DNA of 64,000 nt from Sulfurimonas sp. SAG-AH-194-C21 (lineage in GTDB: Bacteria > Campylobacterota > Campylobacteria > Campylobacterales > Sulfurimonadaceae). The stretch covers positions 62,001 through 126,000 of the forward strand of contig NZ_JAEMVC010000002.1 of NCBI RefSeq assembly GCF_029215985.1. Reading direction: 5' to 3'. Below the pieces are notes generated by a model. That model saw nothing but the letters and a program-made list of their open reading frames with translations. It was not told the origin of the DNA and did no database searches. Shown one piece after another: positions 25,519-33,787 of this stretch; position 1 is the first letter of the stretch, and the number at the start of each line of letters is the position of its first letter. Made by a program: the position numbers and the translations under genes.

Positions 25519-25555
25519 CTCGCTGAGACTTCATTAAGATAAAATTGTCTATAAT
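25519..25555 (+). promoter_or_regulatory. Second copy of the tandem operator, with promoter
   Basis: Half-sites CTCGCTGAGAC and TTCATTAAGAT (25519-25540) match those at 22941-22962. A TATAAT follows at 25550-25555, 9 bases on. The copy lies between the response regulator gene and the GGDEF regulator gene. Confidence 0.5.
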
Positions 25556-25587
25556 AATATAGATAGTATTACTTTAGGGGATGATGC

Positions 25588-26469
25588 ATGAAAGATAAAC
25601 CAACTATTCTTATAGTAGATGACACAAAAGAAAACATTAATATTTTATTGTCTTTGTTAAAAGATTATGATGTAGTTGTTGCCCTAAATGGTCAAAAAGC
25701 TCTGCAGATGACTACAAAAAATGAGATTGACCTCATTTTACTCGATATTGTGATGCCTGAGATGGATGGGTATGAAGTATGTAAAGCCTTTAAGGATAGT
25801 ATAAAAACACAAAATATTCCTATACTCTTTATCACTGCAAATAGCGATGATGTATCAATTGAGAAAGCTTTTAGCATGGGTGGTGTTGATTATGTTACTA
25901 AACCCTTTAAACCAGTAGAACTCTTAGCACGTGTCAAAACCCACTTACAACTTAGCCAAACCCTGAAAAAATTAGAAGATTTAGCAACAAAAGATTATTT
26001 AACTGGAATATACAATAGAAGAATGTTTTTTCAACTAGGAGAGACACTGCTAAGAACCAATGAAAAAGTATTTGGTGTGATGATAGATATAGACAAATTT
26101 AAAAATATAAACGATACATATGGGCACTGCTTTGGTGATACAGTTCTTAAAAGTGTCGTAAACACAATACAAAAATTTGTTACACAAGATATGGTTTTTG
26201 CTCGTTTAGGAGGGGAAGAGTTTGCTCTACTTATACAGAGTGATTCTGAAGATGCAGTACTTCAAAAAGTTGAACAGATACGCCAGGCAGTCCAAGCGAT
26301 AGAAGAAAGTCATGAAAACAGTACCGTCAAGATTACTATAAGCAATGGTATAGCCAACTCTAAAGAGTATGACACCTTAAATACCTTGATGGCACAAGCA
26401 GATGAAGCACTCTATGATGCCAAAGGAAGTGGGAGAAATAAAGTCTGTTTATTTAGAAGCCGTACATGA
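25588..26469 (+). CDS. Response regulator with GGDEF domain (diguanylate cyclase)
   Basis: A 293-residue protein with a receiver domain (about 5-120, D53 in LLDIVMP) and a GGDEF domain (about 135-290) with the active-site GGEEF (208-212). It is predicted to make c-di-GMP when phosphorylated. The overlap of 4 bases with the following FIST hybrid kinase suggests that kinase as its phosphodonor. The upstream tandem repeat suggests control by the regulator at 24841. Confidence 0.92.
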   Translation: MKDKPTILIVDDTKENINILLSLLKDYDVVVALNGQKALQMTTKNEIDLILLDIVMPEMDGYEVCKAFKDSIKTQNIPILFITANSDDVSIEKAFSMGGVDYVTKPFKPVELLARVKTHLQLSQTLKKLEDLATKDYLTGIYNRRMFFQLGETLLRTNEKVFGVMIDIDKFKNINDTYGHCFGDTVLKSVVNTIQKFVTQDMVFARLGGEEFALLIQSDSEDAVLQKVEQIRQAVQAIEESHENSTVKITISNGIANSKEYDTLNTLMAQADEALYDAKGSGRNKVCLFRSRT

Positions 26470-29400
26470 AAACATTTAATACCTACTTTAGCTCGAAAGA
26501 AGATTTAGAACAGTTTATAGATTCTAACAATATTATAGATTCTGACACGTTAATGATTCAAGTGTTTAGTGCACACAATAACGAAACATATATTCAAAAT
26601 TTACTAGATATTGTAAATACTCTACTCCCTCTCTCTCAACTCATAGGAGCAACTACTGATGGTGAGATAAACAATGGAGAGGTCTCCACTAACAAAACAG
26701 TCATAAGTTTTACACACTTTAAGGCTACAACTCTTAGTACTTATATAGCTCAAGAATTTGAAGACTTTTATACTGCTGGAAAAAATCTTGCTCTTAATTT
26801 ATTAGAGCCTCATACTAAAGTTATTATCTCTTTTATTGATGGATTACACGGGAATGGAGAAGACTATTTAAATGGGATAAACGCGGTAAACTCTAGCATC
26901 AAAGTAGTTGGTGGTATGGCTGGGGACAATGCTCAGTTTGTGAAGACTTTAGTTTTTGATAAGCATACTATTTACGAAAATGGTGTTGTCGGTATGGCAC
27001 TGCATTCAAAAACTCTTCAAGTCCACACAGATTATAGTTTTAACTGGATTCCTATTGGAAAAAGTCTAACTATCACTAAGGCAGTTTCAAATCGCGTCTA
27101 TACCATAAACAATAAAACAGCTTATGAAACTTATGCATACTATTTGGGTGAAGATGTTGCTGCACAACTCCCTGCAATAGGCATAGAGTTTCCTTTAATT
27201 ATAAAACGCAATGGTCTCAACATCGCTCGTGCAGTACTAGGCAAAGAGGATGATGGCTCACTCATTTTTGCCGGTAACTTAGAAGAAGGTGATGTTGTCA
27301 GGTTTGGATATGGAGATAGTGATTCTATTTTAGGACATACAAAAAAAAATATTATAAAAATTATAGATAAACCTATAGAGTCTATATTTATCTACTCTTG
27401 TATGGCAAGACGACGTTTTATGCCTGACCTCATAGAGCATGAGACAAAGCCTTTTAACACCATTGCAGATACAGCGGGCTTTTTTACCTATGGGGAGTTT
27501 TTTAGCTCTGAGAGAAAAGAGTTACTCAACCAGTCGATGACACTTCTACTTTTGAGTGAATCAGAAGATACACAAAAGCATGTGAATGTCGATGATATAG
27601 TACAGACAAAATCCAATGAAAACGATACAATAAAAGCGCTCTCGCACCTCATTAATATCGCATCCACAGAGCTTGAAGAGACAAATACAAAACTGCAAAT
27701 AGCAAAAGATAAAGCAGAACAAGCAACAGAGATAAAATCAGAATTTCTAGCAAATATGAGTCATGAAATAAGAACACCAATGAATGGCATCATAGGCATG
27801 ACACACCTGGCACTAAAGACCAACTTAGATGATAATCAAAAACACTACCTTCAAAAGATAGACAATTCTGCAAAGTCACTACTAAACATTATCAATGATA
27901 TTTTAGATTTTTCAAAAATTGAAGCAGGAAAACTCACTATTGAAAAAAGAGATTTTGATCTTTTTGAACTCATTGACAATATTGTTGATCTTATAGAGTT
28001 TAAAGTCCAAGAAAAAAATCTTGAACTCATTATAAGCTACACACAAGATTTAGAGAAAAATTTTCATGGTGATGCTCTGCGTATTAGTCAGGTGCTTACA
28101 AACTTCATGAGTAACGCTATTAAGTTTACTATGTATGGAGAAATAGGTATTTATATCTCTAAAACTCAAGAGAATAGGCTTCGTTTTGAAGTCAAAGATA
28201 CTGGCATAGGACTCTCTTTAGAACACCAAAGTCATCTCTTTGAGTCATTTTCACAGGCTGATGGCAGCACCACTCGAAAATATGGAGGAACAGGACTTGG
28301 TCTTAGTATTTCTAAGCAGTTGGTTGAACTTATGGGTGGGAAAATTTGGATAGAGAGTGAGATTGGCGTTGGTAGTAGTTTTATATTTGAACTCTCTCTT
28401 GAGGAGTCTCAGGAGAAGAAGACTTATAAGTATTTTAACAACAAAAGAGTCCTCATCGTCGATGATAACCCCGTATGGCACACAATATTAGGAAATATCC
28501 TTGAAAAATTTGGGATAGAGGTAGAGTCTGCGTTAAGTGGTGAAGATGCCATAGAAATTTTGTGTGATAATTCAATAGGGTATGATTTAATACTGATGGA
28601 TTGGAATATGCCAGGGCTAAATGGTATAGAGACGACACAATCCATAAGAGAGTGTACTTTAATCAAAAAAATACCAACAGTTATAATGGTGAGTGCGATT
28701 AGACAAGAGAGTATTGTAAAACTCTCTCAAGAGGTAGGCATTGACATTTTTATACAAAAACCTGTGAATCCTTCTGTTTTCAATGATATATTGTCCGGTC
28801 TTTTTTCAGGTGATGTAGCTGTAAAGTATGGCAATAGTAAAAAACATATAAGTCTAGAAAAAGAGTTAAGCACTCTTAGAGGGAGTAAAATTTTACTCAC
28901 AGAGGACAATGATACCAACCAAGAAATCATACTAGGACTACTGCAAAATAGTGGTATAGAGATAGACATAGCCAACAATGGACAAGAAGCAGTCGATGCT
29001 TTTAAAGAGAATGAGTATGCACTTCTTTTGATGGATGTGCATATGCCGATTATGGATGGTTTAGAGGCAACAAGAATTATTCGAGAGCAAAATAAGGAGA
29101 TACCTATCATAGCGTTAACTGCAAACGCCATGATAGAAGATGTCCAAAAGACTCAAGCGGCGGGAATGAATGAGCATCTTAACAAACCCATAGATGTTGA
29201 GAAACTATATGCTACTCTTCTAAAATATATGCAAAAAAAGACAGATATTCAAGATATGAAGCTTATAGTAGAGAGTGTAGAAATACCGAATTTTACACAT
29301 ATTGACACAGAACTAGGACTACATTACCTAGGAGACAATAGAAAACTCTATGTGAAGATTTTACATAACTTTGTCAAAAACTATCAAGGCATCGTACTAA

Positions 29401-29822
29401 ACGAACTTTCTCAAGAGCAAAGAGAGAGAGTATTGCATACAATGAAAGGACTCAGTGTCAACCTTGGTGCAATAGCATTAAACATGATTATCAAAAAGCT
29501 TGAAGCAAATAGTAGTAGCAAAAAACTTGAAGCTCAGTTTTACAAAGAGCTTGAAGTAGTTACACAAGAGATACAGAAACTCTTACCCCTACAGACTAAA
29601 GCGACTTCACCAAAAATAAATACTTCACCTGCTGAGATTCAAAAGTTTTTTGTACAATTAAAAGCTGCTGTTGAAAAAGAGAGACCCCAACAGTGCGAAT
29701 CTATCATCGAAGATTTAAATAAATGTCATTTATCTCAAGCAGAGAGCCTTTTACTTGATTCTATTTGTGAGAATATTGATGATTTTGATTTTACGGAAGC
29801 CTTGAATAAATTTCCATTCTAA
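26466..29822 (+). CDS. FIST-domain hybrid histidine kinase with two receivers and HPt
   Basis: A 1118-residue multi-domain sensor with no membrane segments. The order is FIST N and C domains (about 1-375, putative small-ligand sensors), a coiled coil, HisKA (H433 in [10 protein letters not shown]), ATPase domain, receiver 1 (D712 in LMDWNMPG), receiver 2 (D857 in LMDVHMPI) and a C-terminal HPt domain with H991 in [12 protein letters not shown]. All phosphotransfer residues are present, so a full internal relay is possible. FIST domains are thought to sense amino acids or their derivatives. It is coupled to the GGDEF regulator. Confidence 0.92.
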   Translation: MKTFNTYFSSKEDLEQFIDSNNIIDSDTLMIQVFSAHNNETYIQNLLDIVNTLLPLSQLIGATTDGEINNGEVSTNKTVISFTHFKATTLSTYIAQEFEDFYTAGKNLALNLLEPHTKVIISFIDGLHGNGEDYLNGINAVNSSIKVVGGMAGDNAQFVKTLVFDKHTIYENGVVGMALHSKTLQVHTDYSFNWIPIGKSLTITKAVSNRVYTINNKTAYETYAYYLGEDVAAQLPAIGIEFPLIIKRNGLNIARAVLGKEDDGSLIFAGNLEEGDVVRFGYGDSDSILGHTKKNIIKIIDKPIESIFIYSCMARRRFMPDLIEHETKPFNTIADTAGFFTYGEFFSSERKELLNQSMTLLLLSESEDTQKHVNVDDIVQTKSNENDTIKALSHLINIASTELEETNTKLQIAKDKAEQATEIKSEFLANMSHEIRTPMNGIIGMTHLALKTNLDDNQKHYLQKIDNSAKSLLNIINDILDFSKIEAGKLTIEKRDFDLFELIDNIVDLIEFKVQEKNLELIISYTQDLEKNFHGDALRISQVLTNFMSNAIKFTMYGEIGIYISKTQENRLRFEVKDTGIGLSLEHQSHLFESFSQADGSTTRKYGGTGLGLSISKQLVELMGGKIWIESEIGVGSSFIFELSLEESQEKKTYKYFNNKRVLIVDDNPVWHTILGNILEKFGIEVESALSGEDAIEILCDNSIGYDLILMDWNMPGLNGIETTQSIRECTLIKKIPTVIMVSAIRQESIVKLSQEVGIDIFIQKPVNPSVFNDILSGLFSGDVAVKYGNSKKHISLEKELSTLRGSKILLTEDNDTNQEIILGLLQNSGIEIDIANNGQEAVDAFKENEYALLLMDVHMPIMDGLEATRIIREQNKEIPIIALTANAMIEDVQKTQAAGMNEHLNKPIDVEKLYATLLKYMQKKTDIQDMKLIVESVEIPNFTHIDTELGLHYLGDNRKLYVKILHNFVKNYQGIVLNELSQEQRERVLHTMKGLSVNLGAIALNMIIKKLEANSSSKKLEAQFYKELEVVTQEIQKLLPLQTKATSPKINTSPAEIQKFFVQLKAAVEKERPQQCESIIEDLNKCHLSQAESLLLDSICENIDDFDFTEALNKFPF

Positions 29823-29844
29823 AGAGTATAAGAGTATCACAGTA

Positions 29845-30732
29845 TTAGCAGTGTTGCACCTCACAGTGTGAATTCTCAAACTCTATAGATGAGTGCGAGA
29901 TGGAGTAAGTTGTCTCTAACTTACTCTTTAACTCTTTTTTTACCTTCTCTAAGTCAGTAACATGCTCTAAAACAACATGCGCTTCAAGTGCATTATGATG
30001 CTCGTCTAATTGCCATAAATGTAAATGATGCACATTTACAACACCCTCAGTCTCTTGCATAGTTTTTAAAATATCTTCTGAGTTTATATCTTTTGGTGCA
30101 CCTTGCATAAGTATATTTACTACACTCGGTAACATTGAATAAGCCTGATATAAAACATAGGATGCTATGAGTAAAGTAAGAAGAGTATCTACAAAATACC
30201 ACTGATACTTAAGGATGAGAATACCTGCGATTATGACAGCTAAAGAGGCAAGAGCATCGGAGACATTATGTAAAAATGCTACGCGCATGTTCATACTACC
30301 TTTTGAGACAGAGTATGTTAAAAATGCAGTTACTACATCTACAACAAGTGCTATACTAGCTACAATTATAACCATCCAACCCTCAATTGCCTGAGGTTCA
30401 TTTAAACGCCATAATGCTTCATAAATAAGATAAAACCCGACAAGGACAAGAGTTATAAGATTGGTAAACGCAGCAATAACCTCCGCACGCTTGTATCCAA
30501 AAGTCATAAATGCATCATGTTCTTTTACACTTATCTTTTGTGCGATGAGTGCTATGACTAAAGAGATAACATCACTAAGGTTATGTAGTGCATCTGCGAT
30601 AAGAGCGAGACTACCGGAGATAACACCACCGATGATTTGGGCAAATGTCAAAGCGACATTTATAACTATCGCCCATATAAGTCTAGAAGATTTTAAATCT
30701 GTTGAGACATGGTGGTGGTGATCGTGTGGCAT
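29845..30732 (-). CDS. Cation diffusion facilitator (CDF) metal transporter
   Basis: A 295-residue inner-membrane CDF protein. A His-rich N-terminus (MPHDHHHHVS) is followed by six membrane segments. The metal-site motifs HNLSD (H50, D54) in TM2 and HNVSD in TM5 are present, and there is a cytosolic C-terminal domain with HHLHLWQLDEHHNALEAHV. The HxxxD type usually exports zinc. Here it sits 1 base after cbiK on the same strand, so a link to cobalt is possible. Part of its coding sequence is nearly identical to the cbiM terminator. Confidence 0.9.
   Translation of the reverse strand: MPHDHHHHVSTDLKSSRLIWAIVINVALTFAQIIGGVISGSLALIADALHNLSDVISLVIALIAQKISVKEHDAFMTFGYKRAEVIAAFTNLITLVLVGFYLIYEALWRLNEPQAIEGWMVIIVASIALVVDVVTAFLTYSVSKGSMNMRVAFLHNVSDALASLAVIIAGILILKYQWYFVDTLLTLLIASYVLYQAYSMLPSVVNILMQGAPKDINSEDILKTMQETEGVVNVHHLHLWQLDEHHNALEAHVVLEHVTDLEKVKKELKSKLETTYSISHSSIEFENSHCEVQHC
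29903..29943. repeat. Copy of the cbiM terminator sequence inside a gene
   Basis: This 41-base stretch within the CDF coding region matches 22892-22930 except for a 2-base insertion in the loop: GAGTAAGTT, loop, AACTTACTC, TTTAACTCTTTTTTTAC. On the coding strand it encodes VKKELKSKLETTYS of the C-terminal domain. Confidence 0.75.
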
Positions 30733-30733
30733 A

Positions 30734-31570
30734 TTACATTCCTAGCTTTTTTATCTCTACTGCTATTGCGTCTTTAAATATCTCTCGCACTTCTATTTGA
30801 CCTAAAAAGTTAAACTTGACATCTGCGTTTACTGGTGCGACTATGTCTGCATTCGAATACTCTGCAACCTCATCAGCAATCTCTCTCATATCTTTATCGT
30901 AGTGATTTCCACTTACAAGTAAAACAGGGATAATATTTACTTTTATATCCATACTTCCTTGTGTGATTTTTAGAACTTGACGTTTGACAGCATCTTTTAT
31001 AGCAAAAAATGGAAACTCACCTTCGAGTGAACAAGTAAGGTTTCGCTCATTTATAAGCTCTAAAAACTTCGCTGTGTAACGCACTGACTCCAAACCAGCA
31101 AGATTTAAAACAGGTACACCATGGATGATGTAGAGGTTTATGGACTCAGGTGTATTTTCTCTTATTTTTGCATCAAGAAAATTTAAGTAGTTTGATGTCT
31201 CTTTTGTTTTTGTAAGCAGTGCATTTGTGTAACGGATGTTAGCAAGTGAAAATTCACGAAAACCTTTTACCATACGTATAAGAACTTCATGTTCATCAGT
31301 TGGAAAGATATTTACACTTACAACGATGTAGCGTTTGTAACCTTCCATATCGACATCAGCCATAACCTGTGGTAAGTTTTTAAAAACCTTCCCCTCTTTA
31401 GCAAGTCCTTTTATAACCATTTTTGAGCTAAACGCAGTAAAAACGGGAGTACCGGGAAATGATTCTTTTACATATTCTTCAAAGTCAAAGTATTTATCTT
31501 GTTCTATCACTGAACCAAAGCATGAGAGAATTATTGCAGTCTCTTTGTTATAATGTCTGTATCGTTTCAT
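30734..31570 (-). CDS. cbiK: CbiK-type sirohydrochlorin cobaltochelatase
   Basis: A 278-residue chelatase of the CbiK class. By position H150 (IIHGVPV), E183 (SLEGEFPF) and H223 (LVSGNHYDKDM) match the metal-binding His-Glu-His of CbiK. It inserts cobalt into sirohydrochlorin at the start of the anaerobic cobalamin route, in the cytosol (no signal peptide). It is divergent from cbiA and followed by the CDF gene. Confidence 0.82.
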   Translation of the reverse strand: MKRYRHYNKETAIILSCFGSVIEQDKYFDFEEYVKESFPGTPVFTAFSSKMVIKGLAKEGKVFKNLPQVMADVDMEGYKRYIVVSVNIFPTDEHEVLIRMVKGFREFSLANIRYTNALLTKTKETSNYLNFLDAKIRENTPESINLYIIHGVPVLNLAGLESVRYTAKFLELINERNLTCSLEGEFPFFAIKDAVKRQVLKITQGSMDIKVNIIPVLLVSGNHYDKDMREIADEVAEYSNADIVAPVNADVKFNFLGQIEVREIFKDAIAVEIKKLGM

Positions 31571-31614
31571 AAATTATCCATAAAAATTAAATTATCTAAT
31601 TATAGGCAACTATC

Positions 31615-32880
31615 TTGAAAAAAGCATTAGTCATCTCAGCAATCGCATCAAATCAAGGAAAAACACTCCTTACAATGGCACTTTTACATCATTACAAAGA
31701 ACGAGTGCGACCTTTTAAATGCGGTCCTGATTTTATAGACCCACAGTTTCATGAAAAAATTGCAGGAACGCCATCAGTCAACTTAGATGGTTATATGATG
31801 AATTATGAACAACTCACTTGGGTCTTTAACACTTACTTAGATAAGGAAGTCGCTATTTTAGAGGGTGTAATGGGTTATTATGATGGTATGGACAAGGGAG
31901 CATCTGCTTATGATGTTGCTCGCACTTTAGATGTAGCATCGCTTCTTATCTTAGATGCAGGTGGGAGTTACATCACTATAGCTGCCGTACTTAAAGGTCT
32001 AACAGAGTTCACAGATGATAACACTATAAACGCAGTAGTTTTAAATAAAGTCTCTTCACAAATGCATTATGACTTAGTAAAAAAGCATCTCATTGCTGCA
32101 TGCCCCGAGATTAAAGTATGTGGATGGATACAAAAGGGTTTAAAAACTCTCAGTAGCACACACCTAGGACTCAACTTAAAAGAGTTAGATGGGGAAACAA
32201 TAGAAGAAGTCACAAAAGATGTCTTAGAGCATATAGACTTAGAACTAATGGAGTCTGTTATGGACTTAAAGAGTGAAAAAAAGAGTGAAGTTTACCCGTT
32301 TGAGAATATAGTCCAAAAAGATGAAGTCTGCGTTTTAGTAAAAGATAAAAACTTCTCTTTTATTTATCATGATAACCTAGAGTACCTCCGTGAACTCTAT
32401 AAAGAAGTTATTTTAATAGACTCAACTAAAGATGAAAGTATCCCAATAAATGCAGACATAGTAATCATTCCTGGTGGTTATGTAGAAACTCAGGATGCTT
32501 ATGAGAGAGTAAAGGATAGTTCCCACTTTAGAGATTCTTTAAGAATTCATGCTAAGACAAAAGAAGTGTATGCCGAGTGTGCAGGACTTATCTATCTTGG
32601 TGAGTCATGTGATGATAAAAAAATGAGTGAAATTTTACCTATAAGTTTTGAGTTAACAAGTAAACGCGAACGTCTGGGTTACTACAAATGTGAGATAGAT
32701 GGGGAGATACAAAAAGGTCATGCTTTTCACTACTCTCGCATAAAAGAAGCACCACAAACAGATATACAACTCTATAAAGTCAGCAAAAAAACGGCTAAAG
32801 ATGGTGGATATAAGCAAGATAAGGTCTTTGGAACTTATCTGCATACTATGTGGCGAGTTTGTGGCTTATTAAGCAAATAA
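31615..32880 (+). CDS. cbiA: Cobyrinate a,c-diamide synthase
   Basis: A 421-residue amidotransferase. The N-terminal ATP-binding domain has SNQGKTLL (about 12-19), KCGPDFIDPQFH and EGVMGYYDG. The C-terminal class I glutaminase domain has C322 in AECAGLIYLGES and a conserved His near the end (YLHTMW). It amidates cobyrinate at a and c using Gln and ATP. The start is TTG 31615. It is divergent from cbiK, and no riboswitch is seen upstream. Confidence 0.94.
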   Translation: MKKALVISAIASNQGKTLLTMALLHHYKERVRPFKCGPDFIDPQFHEKIAGTPSVNLDGYMMNYEQLTWVFNTYLDKEVAILEGVMGYYDGMDKGASAYDVARTLDVASLLILDAGGSYITIAAVLKGLTEFTDDNTINAVVLNKVSSQMHYDLVKKHLIAACPEIKVCGWIQKGLKTLSSTHLGLNLKELDGETIEEVTKDVLEHIDLELMESVMDLKSEKKSEVYPFENIVQKDEVCVLVKDKNFSFIYHDNLEYLRELYKEVILIDSTKDESIPINADIVIIPGGYVETQDAYERVKDSSHFRDSLRIHAKTKEVYAECAGLIYLGESCDDKKMSEILPISFELTSKRERLGYYKCEIDGEIQKGHAFHYSRIKEAPQTDIQLYKVSKKTAKDGGYKQDKVFGTYLHTMWRVCGLLSK

Positions 32881-32950
32881 AATATATAATCTATCTACAT
32901 AAATATACCAATATTATTAGAGCATACAAAATCATTCAAAAGAGTAAGTT

Positions 32951-33227
32951 ATGAGATTAACAAAACAAGAAATCAACTCAATTCTAAGTAGTTTTTAAAA
33001 AGGGTAATATTTACCTTTTTGGTTCTCGTGTTGATGATACTGCAAAGGGTGGAGATATAGACCTTTTCATTGAGTGTGAAATAAAAGAAAATCTAAGTAA
33101 AAAGAAGATAGATTTTTTAGTCTCATTAAAACAGAAGATTGGTGAACAAAAAATAGATGTAGTCATTTCAAGGGATAAGAGCCGACTGATAGAACAAGAA
33201 GCTATAAACAAGGGGATACAGTTATGA
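32951..33227 (+). pseudogene. Frameshifted MntA-like nucleotidyltransferase antitoxin
   Basis: ATG 32951 encodes 15 residues, then a stop (TAA 32996-32998) arises after a run of five T (32992-32996). Reading as if one T were absent gives a continuous minimal nucleotidyltransferase of about 91 residues with IYLFGSR, GGDIDLFIE and KIDVVIS, the MntA signature G-S-x...D-x-D. MntA antitoxins AMPylate the HepT toxin. The frame ends in ATGA, overlapping hepT. No ATG/GTG/TTG opens the second frame. Real inactivation, programmed slippage or a base-calling error are all possible. Confidence 0.75.
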
Positions 33228-33679
33228 TAACATCGATATTTAAGATTTGTGATGAGATGATAAAAAGTTGTGATATAGATTATGGTGACTTAAAAAGTCA
33301 AAATATAAAGAATGACTTTTTTGAAGATTATACTAACACTCGGTTGGTAAATAGTTTTTTTTTTAATTTTGCAAAACTTCAAGATAAGATTGGAGCAAAA
33401 CTTTTTAGACAAGTACTTTATGACTTAAAAGAGATTGATGATAAAAATTTGCCAATGATAGATATTTTAAATATTTTAGAAAAACTTGAAATTTTAGAAG
33501 ATTTAAAGGACTGGGATACTTTAAGAGAGATTCGGAACTCCTTAGCACATGAATATCCTTTTGATATAGAAGAAAGAATTGAAAATATAAAATTAGCAAT
33601 AGACGGATACAAAACATTAAAAGAAATCTATAAAGGTATAGTTAACTTTTACCAGAAAAACAACACACTATTTAAATAG
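33224..33679 (+). CDS. HepT-like ribonuclease toxin
   Basis: A 151-residue all-helical HEPN protein. The catalytic motif R-x4-H-x-Y is present as RNSLAHEY (R104, H109, Y111); in characterised HepT the Tyr is AMPylated by MntA. It overlaps the antitoxin gene by 4 bases, the standard order. The toxin frame is intact whereas the antitoxin frame is broken. The pair sits between cbiA and bluB, apart from the cobalamin genes in function. Confidence 0.85.
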   Translation: MITSIFKICDEMIKSCDIDYGDLKSQNIKNDFFEDYTNTRLVNSFFFNFAKLQDKIGAKLFRQVLYDLKEIDDKNLPMIDILNILEKLEILEDLKDWDTLREIRNSLAHEYPFDIEERIENIKLAIDGYKTLKEIYKGIVNFYQKNNTLFK

Positions 33680-33787
33680 CATTTATTTAATATAATAAAA
33701 AGTAATTTTACTACAGTATCTTCTAAGAATAGAAAAGCTATGATATCTATAGTCACATAAATATTATTTTTAACCATAGAGGGTATA

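Noticed and set aside
31570-31615. Possible second cobalamin riboswitch upstream of cbiA or cbiK
   Set aside because: The gap is too short and holds no B12-box core.
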